From Cladocopium goreaui (lineage: Eukaryota > Sar > Dinophyceae > Suessiales > Symbiodiniaceae): 64,000 nt of DNA. The position numbers and the translations under genes are program-made. Shown here piece after piece: positions 1-11,555 of the stretch. The stretch covers positions 309,001-373,000 of the forward strand of contig CAMXCT020001013.1 in assembly GCA_947184155.2 (NCBI GenBank), given 5' to 3'. Numbering within the stretch: position 1 is the first letter of the stretch; every line of letters starts with the position of its first letter. Below the pieces are notes generated by a model that saw only the letters and a list, made by a program, of their open reading frames with translations, was not told where the DNA came from and made no database searches.

Positions 1-660
1 AACATTTTTGGTATAATCATTGTTTTTATTGTCATGACCAAAAACAATTAGTACAATAATAAGTTTCAGCTTGCTTTCAAACATATTTTAAATTTTAAAT
101 GCTTAGATTATTACCATTATCATTAAACAACAATTATACTCAGTTTTGTAACATTATCATTATGATTATCCTATTATCAGTATTGTCCCTATTATCAGTA
201 TTATCATAATTTGCATGTTTCAATTAACACTGTAGTAATGTGTGATTCTTATCAGTATCACTACTTCTTATGTTAATAACCGTTCTTAATCAAATTTATC
301 ATATGGGTGTTTTTCACTCAGCTATAGAGTCTATAGAGTCAGTCCTATATATCATTGTTATTATTTGTTTAATCATTATTTAAGACGATCATTTTTTGTA
401 TATGGGTACAGGTCAATGCCATTTAGATCCACCGGACCGTAGCTCCATGTCGTATCGTCCCCCTTTGAAGCGCCAAGCAAGGGTGAAACATAGCGGCTTT
501 CACCAGAAACAAAGGGAAACATTGGTTTAATATGATGTTTTAACCATGAAACATATGGTGAATTATGGGACTTATCATCAACACTGAATGAACATGGTGG
601 TTTAATGGTGGGTGTCAGAATTCAACAAGCTTGAAAGTTGGGATATTGCCATGAAACATG
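1..660. other. AT-rich stretch, nothing recognised
   Basis: TTATCAGTATTA-type repeats in the first 300 bp; no exon-like island and no element family member. Confidence 0.6.
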
Positions 661-704
661 CTATTAAACAAGCCCCGCCCAACCCGGATGTTGTTCCACA
701 CTCA

Positions 705-866
705 GAAACATCACCATCACCATCTTCATCATGATCATGATCATGATCATGATCATCATCATCACCATCAACATCATCATCATCATCATCATAATCATGA
801 TCGTGATCATCCTCATCCTCATCTTCATCATCATCCTCATCATCATCATCATCATCATCATCACCC
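705..866. repeat. CAT-type microsatellite
   Basis: Imperfect CAT/CATGAT/CATCAC trinucleotide array. It yields spurious poly-His, poly-Asp and poly-Met frames on both strands. Confidence 0.95.
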
Positions 867-987
867 CCTCTCAACTTATATGTATAAGGGATCAAAAATC
901 CACCACCCCCTCTAACAAATATGCTGACTTTGGTAATGTTGAATGTGGTAAAAAAAACATCAACTAAGACATCTAATAAATATCAAA

Positions 988-1139
988 TATATATATATAT
1001 ATATGCACATATTTACATATACATGTACAAATACAAGTAGATATACATATATATATATACATATATATATATACATATACATACATATGCATATGCATAT
1101 ACATATACCCATACATATACATGTTCATATACATATACT
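988..1139. repeat. TA/TACA-rich microsatellite
   Basis: Runs of TA and ATACAT-type hexamers. Confidence 0.9.
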
Positions 1140-1504
1140 TCCTTACTTCAACAGGGATCAAATATACATCTATAATTCGACAGTCCACCGACACAGCATT
1201 TCCAAAATACGCAGCTCTTCCAGAATTCCGGTGCGGAGAAACGGTCCCATATTGGATCATACTGATCCCCACTAAGCCAACTAGATCCAACTAGTATAAC
1301 CCCATGGAACCATCAACCACCCCAGAATCTTGGGCATTGCTCATTTGGGTTGGCCGCCACCTCGACCGTTGCCACAATCAACCAATGCAGCTCTCGTTCT
1401 TGGGAAAAGCACCACATATTACCGGGCTCTATGTCCATGATCATCGATTCTCATGAATGATCCTCTCATGTTCCAGATGATTTTGAGTATGAAAGAAACA
1501 CCTT

Positions 1505-1603
1505 CAGTTATGGCCGTTTATGAGTTATAAGTGGTTATAAATGGAGTTATACACTCTATAAATGGGGTTATAACTACTTATAACTGGTAAAGGGCAATAA
1601 CTG
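1505..1603. mobile_element. E element
   Basis: CAGTTATGGCCGTTTATGAG..GGTAAAGGGCAATAACTG. Confidence 0.75.
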
Positions 1604-1671
1604 TTCCTAATCTGGGGAAATTTCCCCCAAATTCCCCATCAGAAACACGGCACTTCTTGGGATCCCCCTAC

Positions 1672-1726
1672 CAATCGCCCCCAGCCAAACTCGCCAAAGA
1701 ACTGACAACACCGAACACGGCGATGC
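1672..1726 (-). CDS. putative short exon
   Basis: Minus CGGATTTCCCAG|G, GIAVFGVVSSLASLAGGD, donor ATTG|GTAGGG. Small hydrophobic segment, perhaps part of a membrane helix. The plus strand is also open. Confidence 0.4.
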
Positions 1727-1959
1727 CTGGGAAATCCGAGACACCTGAATTTTGGGGAAATTCATAGCATAACACGAACATGAAAAATAACCATTCAATA
1801 ATGGGATTTTAATGGGATTTTTATGGGATTTATGGATTTCAATATCCAACAGTTATATCAACCATCCAATATTTCCAACAGTTATGGCCGTTATTCATGG
1901 GATTAATCGGTTTTAATGGGATTTTTATGGGATTTACCCTCTGGTAAAGGTTTACATTA

Positions 1960-2069
1960 CTGGTTGGTGGTGCAATAGCAATCTTGAAAAATATGACTTC
2001 GTCAATGGGAAGGATGACATCCCATATATGACATGGAAAATAAAATTCATGTTTGAAACCACCAACCAG
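1960..2069. mobile_element. B element
   Basis: CTGGTTGGTGGTGCAATAGC..GAAACCACCAACCAG. An E element starts 2 bp later. Confidence 0.8.
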
Positions 2070-2070
2070 A

Positions 2071-2199
2071 ACAGTTATGGCCGTTTACCACTTATATATG
2101 GTTCTATAGTTATATATATATAACTGGCTATAAATGGGATTATACATTCCACAAATGGTGTTATAAGTACTTAATTACTGGTAAAGGGCCATAACTGTA
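2071..2199. mobile_element. E element
   Basis: ACAGTTATGGCCGTTTACCA..GGTAAAGGGCCATAACTGT. Confidence 0.75.
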
Positions 2200-2985
2200 T
2201 ATATAATTATATACGTGTACATATGAACATAAATTTCCATAGATGTAAAGGATCATATACATAGTAAGGTTTCAATAACCTTGCTAGACCCCCGAAAAAT
2301 GAATCTAAATGAACCATTGAACTTGAAAAACAGAGTCCCAAAGATGCGGAAGTAGCACTAGGTATCACTTTTTTCGGCGTTGCAAATGATTTTTCTGGGG
2401 TGTGAATGGGGAAGATTGAAGTACATAATGCTATTTGGGGGTTTCTTAAAATGCGGGATCCCCAAAAACCATAGGTTTCAATACTAAAGTTTTAAATGGT
2501 CTAATGGTCCAATGACTTGGATGATTTGGGGGTACCTAGTTTTAGGAAGCCATTGGTATTGGGCAACGACTGGTATGTAACTGAACTGTATATCTATGTA
2601 TTCCGTCCTAATATTAAACAGTCCTAAAGTTATCATGGTTTAATAGGAATGAAATCACTGATTTGGGACCATTGAATGGGTGTTTAATATGAATGGGGGA
2701 TGGGATTATAATTCTTATTGTCAACTAGCTGCTGCAATAAGCCTTGGAATAATTTGGGTTTTTCCATGGAACAAACCTCCCATTTATGGTGGATTTTCCC
2801 ATGACATCCTCGATTTGGCGCCGGAATCACCAAATTTCTTGTCACGGCAGTGATTTTTTTTTGAGATCCCAACTGGCCGGGCACACAAAAAAGCTCCGGC
2901 CGGAATCCATGGAGATCTCCCAGTTTTCATGGTGGATTCACAATGAATGACTACTACCAACACCAACAAAATGCTTAACTAGTTG
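2200..2985. other. stretch without a supported exon
   Basis: Contains G-family-like arms (2445-2560) and a mildly GC-rich patch at 2810-2935 open on both strands without clear splice edges. Confidence 0.5.
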
Positions 2986-3069
2986 AATGAGTGAATATCT
3001 ATTCAGTATGATGGTGAATAGCTATAAACACCTGGGTCATATATATATATATATACATATGTCACTCAC

Positions 3070-3187
3070 CTGCAGAGTTCGGCCAGCTATGGGGCTTCAT
3101 TCCCTATGTCTAAACCACGACCAAGCCACGTTCGACCACTCAGAGGCATCACCTGGAAACAGGGCGGCGCCTGGGACTTTCTACAGG
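3070..3187. CDS. exon-like island, strand unresolved
   Basis: Plus: CACCTGCAG| at 3075 and CAGG|GTAACA at 3187 bound two open frames (e.g. HDQATFDHSEASPGNRAAPG). Minus: ACATAG|G, GMKPHSWPNSA, then a perfect GTGAGT donor at 3069. The full island has stops in all minus frames. Its right edge is the start of a 470-bp tandem duplication. Confidence 0.35.
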
Positions 3188-3466
3188 GTAACAAAGATGG
3201 AAAAATAACCAACAAAAATGGTATAGATATCTATAGTATAATTTATAGCTGCACTTAGTTGATACTAATTGATTCACTTGGTTGATACTAATTGATTCAA
3301 GCTGATTGAAGATATTGAAACTGGCTAAGTTGGCTTATCAACTCCCATAATTTTTAGTTTCATGATATATCGCATGAGTATGCAGCACAATTAATGGTGC
3401 TTCAAATCCAAGGATGACCTCCCAAGCATAATCTGCAATGGAGTCATGTTGATATAGCTCGATGGA

Positions 3467-3497
<31 letters not shown>

Positions 3498-4115
3498 ATA
3501 TACATATAAATAGTGGGAATATGATCCACCATAGGTATTTGAAAGTATTTGATAATTGGAATATATATATATATATATATATGGGTTCACCACGGTTTGG
3601 GGCCCCATGGGGAGCAACAAAGCCAGTTTGTAAACCACTTGGTTTGTTTTCTACAGGGTAACAAAGATGGAAAAATAACCAGCAAAAATGGTATAGATAT
3701 CTATAGTATAATTTATAGCTACACTTAGTTGATACTAATTGATTCACTTGGTTGATACTAATTGATTCAAGCTGATTGAAGATATTGAAACTGGCTAAGT
3801 TGGCTTATCAACTCCCATAATTTTTAGTTTCATGATATATCGCATGAGTATGCAGCACAATTAATGGTGCTTCAAATCCAAGGATGACCTCCCAAGCATA
3901 ATCTGCAATGGAGTCATGTTGATATAGCTCGATGGAACACACACACACACATATATATATATATAATATACATATAAATAGTGGGAATATGATCCACCAT
4001 AGGTATTTGAAAGTATTTGATAATTGGAATATATATATATATATATATATGGGTTCACCACGGTTTGGGGCCCCATGGGGAGCAACAAAGCCAGTTTGTA
4101 AACCACTTGGTTTGT
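3178..4115. repeat. 470-bp tandem duplication
   Basis: Two nearly identical copies (3178-3647 and 3648-4115) begin at TTTCTACAGGGTAACAAAG and differ mainly in CA/TA microsatellite length and one base (ACC AAC versus ACC AGC). Each contains CA-TA dinucleotide runs and the stretch GGTTTGGGGCCCCATGGGG. Confidence 0.95.
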
Positions 4116-4199
4116 GAACATAAACCATATATAATGGGAATATGATCCACATTGGGTATTTGATCATGCGTATTTATATCCAACATATAGGTTCCAAAA

Positions 4200-5060
4200 T
4201 CCTTTATATGCAATGATAGTGATGAATCATGTTCACATAGTTCACACATAGTTCACAAATAGGTCCCCTCATGCAGGAACCAGACTCACTGATACACCCA
4301 ACAGAAATTCAGATTGAATAAACACAAAACTTCTGTACATTTCGCTGGTCTACAATCAGTTAGATCAGTGATACCCACCAAAGAACTACATTAATATGGA
4401 AAACATGACTAACTAGCAGTAAATAGATTAGATTTTGAGGTACCCTATATTCAAACAAATCCGTTGATGTATACAATCATCGGCCTTGTATCCACATTTT
4501 AAAGGTATGCTTAGTTTTTCAAGCCTCTTTCGGTGGACCAGCGACTACGGTAGATGGTTAAGATTGGGCTCCAACCGGGCAGCCAGGGGATGAAGCCATC
4601 ACAAAAAATGGAGGTCCCCAAATCGCTGGCCGGTGCTGAAAAAATCGAAATTTAAAATGGATGACTGGAGGTACCGGTACCACGATTTTAGTTTTGGGAA
4701 ACCTCTTAGTATTTGTTACATGTGTAGCACCTATTGTAAGAACTATATTAGGAGGTTTCAATGGGTGTTTGATTCAGTACCCATTTTTTATGAGTTTCCT
4801 TGGAATATTTTAGGAACCCAAACCTTAGGTATCATTGAATGGGTGTTTGATTTTGCCGGGATGGGATCCCCAGGTAATCATTGTGCTGACTTCCCCATTC
4901 AAACATATTTCCACACCTCCTGTGGCTATGAGTCAAAACACTGGTACCCGCATGGTACCATAAAATCTAAAGATACCTTCTGGTAAATTAACTTGTTGTT
5001 TTTAGTGGAAACTAATCTTCCAACCCCTATCTCAGGGCAGGGTCTATGTGAAAATTTACT
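4200..5060. other. stretch without a supported exon
   Basis: A G-like inverted repeat near 4680-4870 (ATTGAATGGGTGTTTGAT direct repeats at 4757 and 4835) and an H fragment at 5025-5070. Confidence 0.5.
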
Positions 5061-5141
5061 GGAGGGTAATTAATGAATGTTTCTTCCAGCCATATGGTGA
5101 TAGCTTTTGACCCATCCCCATGTTTCGTTTTTATGTCCCAC

Positions 5142-5214
5142 GTGGAAGAGGGTTTCCCCGGGGTTCGGCGGCGGCGCCTATCGAAACTTCTTCCCATCCT
5201 TTCGCGTCCTCGTC
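5142..5214 (-). CDS. putative internal exon
   Basis: Minus CATCGTCGCAG|G then DEDAKGWEEVSIGAAAEPRG and NPLP, donor CCAC|GTGGGA. Acidic/alanine-rich. Plus has GFPRGSAAAPIETSSHPFAS as an alternative. Confidence 0.45.
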
Positions 5215-5333
5215 CTGCGACGATGTGCCAACGTGGGAAGAATGGTGTATTTAACCTTCATAAGGATGGAACATGTATCGGAATATCATCATAGTAATAG
5301 GAATAAAATTAAACCATCATATTGTCGGTATAA

Positions 5334-5385
5334 TATACTGATATACTATGATTATATTCCTATACTATCATAGTATATCAGTATA
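5334..5385. repeat. perfect AT-rich hairpin
   Basis: TATACTGATATACTATGAT is followed 14 bases later by its exact reverse complement. Confidence 0.9.
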
Positions 5386-5549
5386 TCACCAAGAATATGA
5401 TGGATGGTTTATGGTCAACGATCCCATGCGGAATCTGACCAGGTCATCATGGTGATCGACATCGATGACCGTCCCCCAAGGACTCCCCCAAGTCACCAAG
5501 TCACCCCCCCAGATGGTGGATCTGTGGGTAAGAAACACCAAGTTCAAGT

Positions 5550-5687
5550 ACAGTTATGGCTGTAAAACCCAACTCGAAATGGTTGTAACACTTGCTATAA
5601 CTCTATAGGATTATACATAAACCTAATTAAACAATTGGCTTATTTCAGCACTTATAACTGGTATAACTCGGGCCATATGGCCGTGTT
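5550..5687. mobile_element. E element, degraded
   Basis: TACAGTTATGGCTGTAAAAC..CTCGGGCCATATGGCC. Confidence 0.55.
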
Positions 5688-5720
5688 CAAGTAGGCTCCG
5701 TATCCATTTCCGATGGTCAC

Positions 5721-5800
5721 CAGGAACCAGGAGATGAGATGCCCCCGGAAAACTTTTGGGGAATGGCGAAGAAAGGATCACCAGAAACCTCCAATTCGAC
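5721..5800 (-). CDS. putative exon abutting a B element
   Basis: The minus-strand 3' tip of the B element (..ACCAACCAG|) is followed at once by VELEVSGDPFFAIPQKFSGG then ISSPGS, with donor CCTG|GTGACC. On plus the same bases read EPGDEMPPENFWGMAKKGSP and run into CTG|GTTGGT of the element. In either orientation the B element would be the intron. Confidence 0.4.
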
Positions 5801-5988
5801 CTGGTTGGTGGTTGACCTACCCCTCTGAAAAATATGGACTTCGCCAGTTGGGATGATTATTCACAATACCCTCTGGTTATTTAGCATAGCCATGGAAAAT
5901 GGCCCATTTATAGATGGTTTACCTATGGCTATGTTAAATAACCAGATGGTATATGGAAAAATAAAAAATGTGACAAACAACCAACCAG
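5801..5988. mobile_element. B element carrying a nested A element
   Basis: Starts CTGGTTGGTGGTTGACCTAC and ends ACAAACAACCAACCAG. Exon-like sequence directly abuts the left tip. Confidence 0.85.
5868..5952. mobile_element. A element nested in a B element
   Basis: TACCCTCTGGTTATTTAGCA..TTAAATAACCAGATGGTA. It sits within B copy 5801-5988 at CACAA|TA; removing it and one TA restores the normal B sequence, which defines a TA target duplication. Confidence 0.85.
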
Positions 5989-6182
5989 CTACTGTTTTTT
6001 TCCATGGGTTTAACTCCCAGGGCCACGCAGCTTTTCTTGCACCGGACGGGATGATTGATTGCACCGGATGGTATCAAAAATTCCCCGATGATGATCTCAC
6101 TTTAGATCCCAATGATATCTCCATGAATGCTTAGTCTTGCTGCTTACCCCAGCATTTTTGCGGGAGAGTAACCAAACAAATA

Positions 6183-6294
6183 TACCCTCCAGTAAATTTT
6201 CACATAGACCCTGCCCTGAGTCCGGGGTTGGACGATGAGTTTCGATTGAGAATTGGTGATTTTCAGGGTCAACAAGATAATTTACCAGAGGGTA
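6183..6294. mobile_element. H element
   Basis: TACCCTCCAGTAAATTTTCA..AATTTACCAGAGGGTA with internal CATAGACCCTGCC. Related fragments, partly inverted, lie at 5030-5070 and 23951-24030. Confidence 0.6.
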
Positions 6295-6687
6295 TTAGTA
6301 GATACTTCCCATTGAATCTTCCATTTGTAGCGGATTGTCAAATGGAATCTTCCATTTATAGTGGGTAAGTATTATAAACCTACAGTGATCTTCCACAAAC
6401 CAGCTCAGCCATCCGTCCCCACCCTCACTCCTTTTCAAGGCCTGATGGAAGCTGGTGAAGTTTGAAAACATCGCTGGGATAAAAATGGAGATTCATCGAT
6501 GAATAGCCTGAGATAGTGAAATTCTCAGGCTATAAATGATCAATCAAGCTGGGATAGATAGCGAAAAATAGCTGGGATATTGGATCATATGGCAGTAATA
6601 CAGCCATTTCAGCCATTTTAGCCAGTAAAACAACACCATAAATCAACCATGGTTTGGTTTTGGGGATGAAGCAACCACTTTCTTTTT

Positions 6688-6806
6688 GGGGGGTTGCCTA
6701 ATGGCTGGAACCCCAAGAGCTGGATGGTGACTATTTCTATGGAAAAAATCCGAAATTATAATGGATGATGACTGGGGGTACCCCTATGACTCAGGAAACC
6801 TCCATA
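6688..6806. mobile_element. G element
   Basis: GGGGGGTTGCCTAATGG..TGACTGGGGGTACCCC..GGAAACCTCC inverted arms. Confidence 0.5.
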
Positions 6807-7133
6807 TGGCAGGTTTCTATTGCTCGTGAATCTTCGTGATAGAAGAACACATAGCCTCCCTCATGTGTTTCAACAGAAAAGAGCTCCGCAGAAATTCTCT
6901 TTGAATCATTTTGAACATGGACCATGCCGGTTTAGTCGCTCAATAACCCCTGATCTAACGGGTTTGTCACATTTTATCATCCCATGCTGAATCTTAGATG
7001 CCTGCCAAAAGATCTAATGTTTAGCCGGTTAGTACGTTTTACGTCGTTTTACCATCAACTAATAAAAGCAAAATAGCAAAAGATTAAAGTACTAGAGGGT
7101 ATCTAACAAAGGTTGACCCAGATCCCTGGTCAC

Positions 7134-7294
7134 CCTTTTCCACCCGCGGGTTTTATCGTCCCGGGACCACTTTTCGAAAGCTGAGCTGCTCTCGGGCCGA
7201 GACATTGACAAACCCAAGCTCGAGACAACCTGCAGCTTGGGGATGGCTCTGCCGTACATTGGACTCTGAGCTTCAAGCTCAAGCCCCTTCGCCC
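7134..7294 (-). CDS. putative internal exon
   Basis: The pyrimidine-rich minus acceptor CTTTCCCTTCTCAG|G and donor AAGG|GTGACC bound one of the largest islands (161 nt). It reads GLELEAQSPMYGRAIPKLQV, SSLGLSMSRPESSSAFEKWS and RDDKTRGWKR. Two minus frames are open. Not recognised. Confidence 0.5.
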
Positions 7295-7409
7295 CTGAGA
7301 AGGGAAAGAAATTCTGTTGACCCCCATTCAAAATAAATTTGGGCTACTGGGAGGGATTCACAATATAATATCACAAGTCCCACTTGGATGCGCATGACGC
7401 AGCGTGTAC

Positions 7410-7466
7410 AATGTTATACAACTCGGGATGTTCCATAACTTCGGGTGTCCTACGGCCCCCAAGGGG
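7410..7466 (-). CDS. putative short exon
   Basis: The strong minus acceptor TTCTGTCTTCTTGCAG| precedes PLGGRRTPEVMEHPELYNI up to GTACAC. A second frame is also open. Confidence 0.35.
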
Positions 7467-7549
7467 CTGCAAGAAGACAGAAATTGGTGAAGCTGCCATG
7501 CGAATCTCCTGGTCTCTTGCGGAATTCCGCCGGAATTCCTCTGGTAATT

Positions 7550-7668
7550 TACCATCTGGTTATGACTAACATAGCCATGGAAAATTGCCCATTTATAGAT
7601 GATTTTCCCAGTTAGAAACCTCCATGTATCAGGGATTTTCCATGGCTATGTTAAATAACCAGATGGTA
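7550..7668. mobile_element. A element
   Basis: TACCATCTGGTTATGACTAA..TTAAATAACCAGATGGTA, an inverted-repeat pair. Confidence 0.8.
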
Positions 7669-8356
7669 ATATATTTTGATTCTAATGTACCTACAGGGAA
7701 ACACCATTAATCTATTGTGAATGAATTATTTTCCAGCGATAAATTACCAGATGGTATCCATTTCTGAAGAAAAACCATACCACCATCATTACATTCGAGC
7801 ACATCAGTAAACATTCCGACCATCTCCAGAATTCTGTGGGAATGTGAACTCCCAAACACTTCAGCCGGTTTAGTTGGGTCTGTTTGGGTCGAAACTGGAG
7901 AAGGTTTCTCTTTATATACATGTTCGTTTCAACAGAATCGATTTATTACCAATGTCGTTACGTGAAGCCGGTCTGCTTCATTTGAAAGCAACACTGGGTG
8001 CGGTACAAGGTGTGTGAAGCTAATCATGATTAATATAAAGTATATCTGTGAAGAGTGTATCACCATGTAGTACTTCTATAGCTACATATATTTATATAAT
8101 TATGTATAATAACCGATCACAACTGGGTGGTGTCGGAACGTATCTGCAAGAAATTTCTCATTTCTCAATCCAGATTCACCAGATTCCTTCCGCCATTTGG
8201 GGATGATTTCCCCAATCCTAACCCATGGTTCGGTCAAACTGGGATAATTTACCCTCTGACGTCATGATTTTGACCCATGGCAATTGACATTTACTTCGAT
8301 GGATTTCCCCTGAATTCATATGTGATTAACACTTATAAACATTTATTAATCCAATT

Positions 8357-8478
8357 TACCCTCTGGTTATGACTAACAGTTCGCCATGGTTAAGCCATGG
8401 GCCTAATCGAAATAGATGGTTTACCTATCTAAAAATATTGGATCTTTCCATGGCTATGTTAGTCATAACCAGAGGGCA
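8357..8478. mobile_element. A element
   Basis: TACCCTCTGGTTATGACTAA..TTAGTCATAACCAGAGGGCA. Confidence 0.8.
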
Positions 8479-8516
8479 CATAATCTTCAAACTCATGTTT
8501 TTTTTATGGGATTCAC

Positions 8517-8603
8517 AGCCAGCCACGTTTAATGACAGAGGCCACCCATCCGCCCGAAAAGGCACCTTGACACGGCAGCGGAATCCCTGGATGTCTTGGA
8601 ATA
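8517..8603 (-). CDS. putative internal exon
   Basis: Minus CATTCCTCTAG| and GGCT|GTGAAT bound FQDIQGFRCRVKVPFRADGW then PLSLNVAG. The plus alternative uses GGGATTCACAG| and CTGG|GTAGCT and reads GTLTRQRNPWMSWNTRGMWM. Its left end shares a short motif with 3127 and 38603. Confidence 0.35.
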
Positions 8604-8900
8604 CTAGAGGAATGTGGATGGCTGGGTAGCTATGGCTGTTTATATAGCTATGGACTGCTTAAAAAAAAAAAAACATGAAAATTTGTTTGTCTCACAGGAT
8701 GATTTAGTTTGAAGCAACCATATATATGATCTGTGGACCACTTCGGAGAGTAACATGGCTGAGCTCATGTGCTCCAAAAGATCGGGTCGACTGATGGCAG
8801 GGACCTTTTTTTCCAAGGCCAGCAAATGCTAGCACGATCTATTTCACATGCTTGAGCCGAAGAGCAGCCAGTTTGCGTTTGAGAGTCATGCCCCAATCTT

Positions 8901-9023
8901 TACCCTCTGGTAATTTGTTACAGTTTGCGAACTTGAAAATGGCCCATACAAAGTTCGTGGATTTACCCAACTAGAAAATGGTGGATCTTTCCATCGTTTT
9001 TTGTAGGTTTACCAGGCCGGGTA
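8901..9023. mobile_element. A element, variant right end
   Basis: Left TACCCTCTGGTAATTTG, right GTTTACCAGGCCGGGTA. The GGCCGGGTA end recurs at 11864 and 18535. Confidence 0.7.
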
Positions 9024-9239
9024 TATGATACATATATGATATTAATCCTGATCCGTGTGGATCATAGATCCCAACTCGAAAATGGTGGATCTTTCCAGCT
9101 CGCAAACTGTAAACGTTTACCAGTGGGACTCATCATCGGATCGTTGAAGCCCAGAAAGTTCACAGCAGAAACAGTTGCACCCTCCGGATATGGCGCCATA
9201 TGTATTATTAAAAAACAAGTGTATATATAACAATAATGA

Positions 9240-9383
9240 TAATTCTAAAAAAAAATAATAATGATGATAGTAATAATATACATATTATTATAATATATAT
9301 ATATGCAATGTATATATAATGTAAATAAAATGAATATATAATGAATATATAATGTATATATATATATATACACATTATATATC

Positions 9384-9414
<31 letters not shown>

Positions 9415-9450
9415 AATAGATAAATAGATAAATAGATATTTAGATAGATC
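9240..9450. repeat. TA-rich tract and GATA array
   Basis: AT-rich dinucleotides, then about a dozen GATA/AATA tetramers at 9388-9450. Confidence 0.9.
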
Positions 9451-9875
9451 GACAAGTTGGACACCTGGACATTATGGGGAACATACCATCGAACTAATTT
9501 CTTGCAAAATTAGACTATCATGAGGTTGGACAGCTCGTTCTAGCTCCTTTGGCAGGCAATATGGATTCCCCTAGCTCATTCACCATGTTTGATGGTTATA
9601 TACATATACTATTTGTCAGATCTGTTCAACATGTTGTTCAACATGTTTCTGGACAAATTATGACTTATCACCTAGCTGGATAGTAAAATTGAAAGTGCTA
9701 TGTTCATGCTAATTGAACGCGATCCCATGGAAATCTTGAATTTGCTCAAGGAACCATCAAAAAATAAACACGGACGTCCCCTAAATCGATTCCCCAGTCA
9801 TAGTGGATTTTCCATTTGAAACAAACCAGCCAAAACCATCTTCAGCAAAATCCCCAGACTGCTTCATCCACCTAT

Positions 9876-9990
9876 ATCGTTGATGTTCGGTATAGAAACG
9901 TCCATTTATATACTTCGTGGAGTATCATGGCAATGTCCCAAATGTTTCCTATCATGTTCCCATCATTTTCCCATGATTTTCCCATGATCT
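9876..9990 (+). repeat. dispersed repeat, copy 1
   Basis: ATCGTTGATGTTCGGTATAG..CTTCGTGGAGTATCATGG; about 85% like 39903-40000 in the same orientation. Confidence 0.75.
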
Positions 9991-10002
9991 CCCGTTGATT
10001 TC

Positions 10003-10073
10003 CGCCTCGAAGAGGAGACCCAGTGCACCAGCAAAAACGGCACGCCCGTGATCAAGCCCACCGGGGTGATGCG
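10003..10073 (-). CDS. putative exon
   Basis: After CCCGGCCCAG| minus frames read RITPVGLITGVPFLLVHWVS or HHPGGLDHGRAVFAGALGLL. Plus reads ETQCTSKNGTPVIKPTGVMR. GC-rich, with a dispersed repeat (9876-9990) on its left. Strand uncertain. Confidence 0.3.
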
Positions 10074-10095
10074 CTGGGCCGGGAAATCATGACAG

Positions 10096-10481
10096 ATATA
10101 TATATATATATATGGTTTATTTATACAGAAATCATGAAATCAACAGGTTTCCACATGGTCAACATCCCTGTATGTATATATATATATATATATGGCCTAG
10201 AAATATCTAGGGATATTGATATATAGAACCCTATATACTATATAAATAACGTTATACATTGTTATATGGTCAACATATCTATCCCATGGGTAATATATAT
10301 ATATAATGGTTATATGTTGGAAATTATATGGAAAATAGATGGGTTGTATGTGCTCAATATATGTGATATATAACAACAATATTGTCTAAATATGTGTATA
10401 TATAAATATATATTATATCATATATATATATATATATATGTGTATATATAAATGGGTTTATTGATAGTTGATATAAATCAA

Positions 10482-10518
<37 letters not shown>

Positions 10519-10850
10519 TATACAGTGTACATATGTTTAAAATATATGTGATATGTATAATGTATGTATAATATGTGGGTAGATGTGGGTAGTGAATATG
10601 TATATATATATTAGGTTTATTGATAGTTGATATATGTGATAATTGTGGGTAAAACACTGCCAGAAACCATCCTCCAGTCATCATCATTTTTATAGGTGGT
10701 ATGTTTACCATGCCCAGTCATGGGTGGTTTATTATTGTTTTACCATGTTTTACCCACATGATATTGTCTAATATTACGTATAATGTGTATATATATATAT
10801 ATATTATAATATATATATATATTTATTGATAGTTGATATATGTGCATACA
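10096..10850. repeat. TA-rich repeat region
   Basis: Repeated TATATA runs plus a recurring TTTATTGATAGTTGATAT segment (10454, 10617 and 10821). No exon-like island. Confidence 0.85.
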
Positions 10851-10913
10851 GTACACATAGATGTTTGATCATTTCTGCTAATGTAAGAAAAAAGAATGCA
10901 AAAAAATGATATC

Positions 10914-10997
10914 CCTATTGAAAATGACCATTTATAGTGAGTTTTCCCATAAAAAATGGTGATTTTCCATAGTTATGTGAAAGTTTACCAGAGGGTA
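10914..10997. mobile_element. left-truncated A element
   Basis: Body TTATAGTGAGTTTTCCCATA and intact right end TTTACCAGAGGGTA; the left TIR is missing. Confidence 0.6.
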
Positions 10998-11157
10998 TCC
11001 AACTGAAACACTAGCGTTTTTTTGCGGATCACTCTCGAATCAATTTCCGTTGGTTCCCGGTGGAGGACATCTTCTACCAGCGAAGGTTCACGGGTGGGCA
11101 TTTAAAATTTGGCACCGGACCATGATCATGAATGCTAAACGAATGTATACATTTGAA

Positions 11158-11270
11158 CTACAAGTTGGTTTATAAGCCCCAGTAACTATAGTTATAAATA
11201 CCATAAACCATAGTGAAATTGGAGTTATGTTCACCAACTTAGCTATCGAACGGGGGCCTCGCATTGTAGC
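11158..11270. mobile_element. C element, degraded
   Basis: CTACAAGTTGGTTTATAAGC..CACCAACTTAGC..GGGGGCCTCGCATTGTA. Confidence 0.6.
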
Positions 11271-11555
11271 TAAATGCCTCTTGAACAAAAGGAAGCACAA
11301 TCATCTCTTCGTCAGGTCACCAAAAAGGGGGCAGGCTTTCTGAATGCCAAGCTTAGCTTAAACAGTTTAAGTCAATTATAAATCAAGAAAATCACAAAGA
11401 CCTTTTAACCAATTAAAATTATTTTAACCAAACAATTATAAACCAGAAAATCAATTATAAACCAATTAAACCCCAGAATATCTCAAAATTTGTTTACTAT
11501 CTTTTCAGTCCTTTTCAGTACCCATCTATTCGGTTTCTCCCATTTTAAACAGGAC

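Noticed and set aside
602-915. Poly-Asp and poly-His frames of 85-97 codons
   Set aside because: They are translations of a CAT microsatellite with no GC-rich or splice context.
3391-4167. Several 86-119 codon minus frames
   Set aside because: They are repeated because of the 470-bp duplication and run through CA/TA microsatellites.
8517-8627. AP2-like W..GMWMA motif on the plus reading
   Set aside because: Too short, and the minus reading has equally good splice edges.
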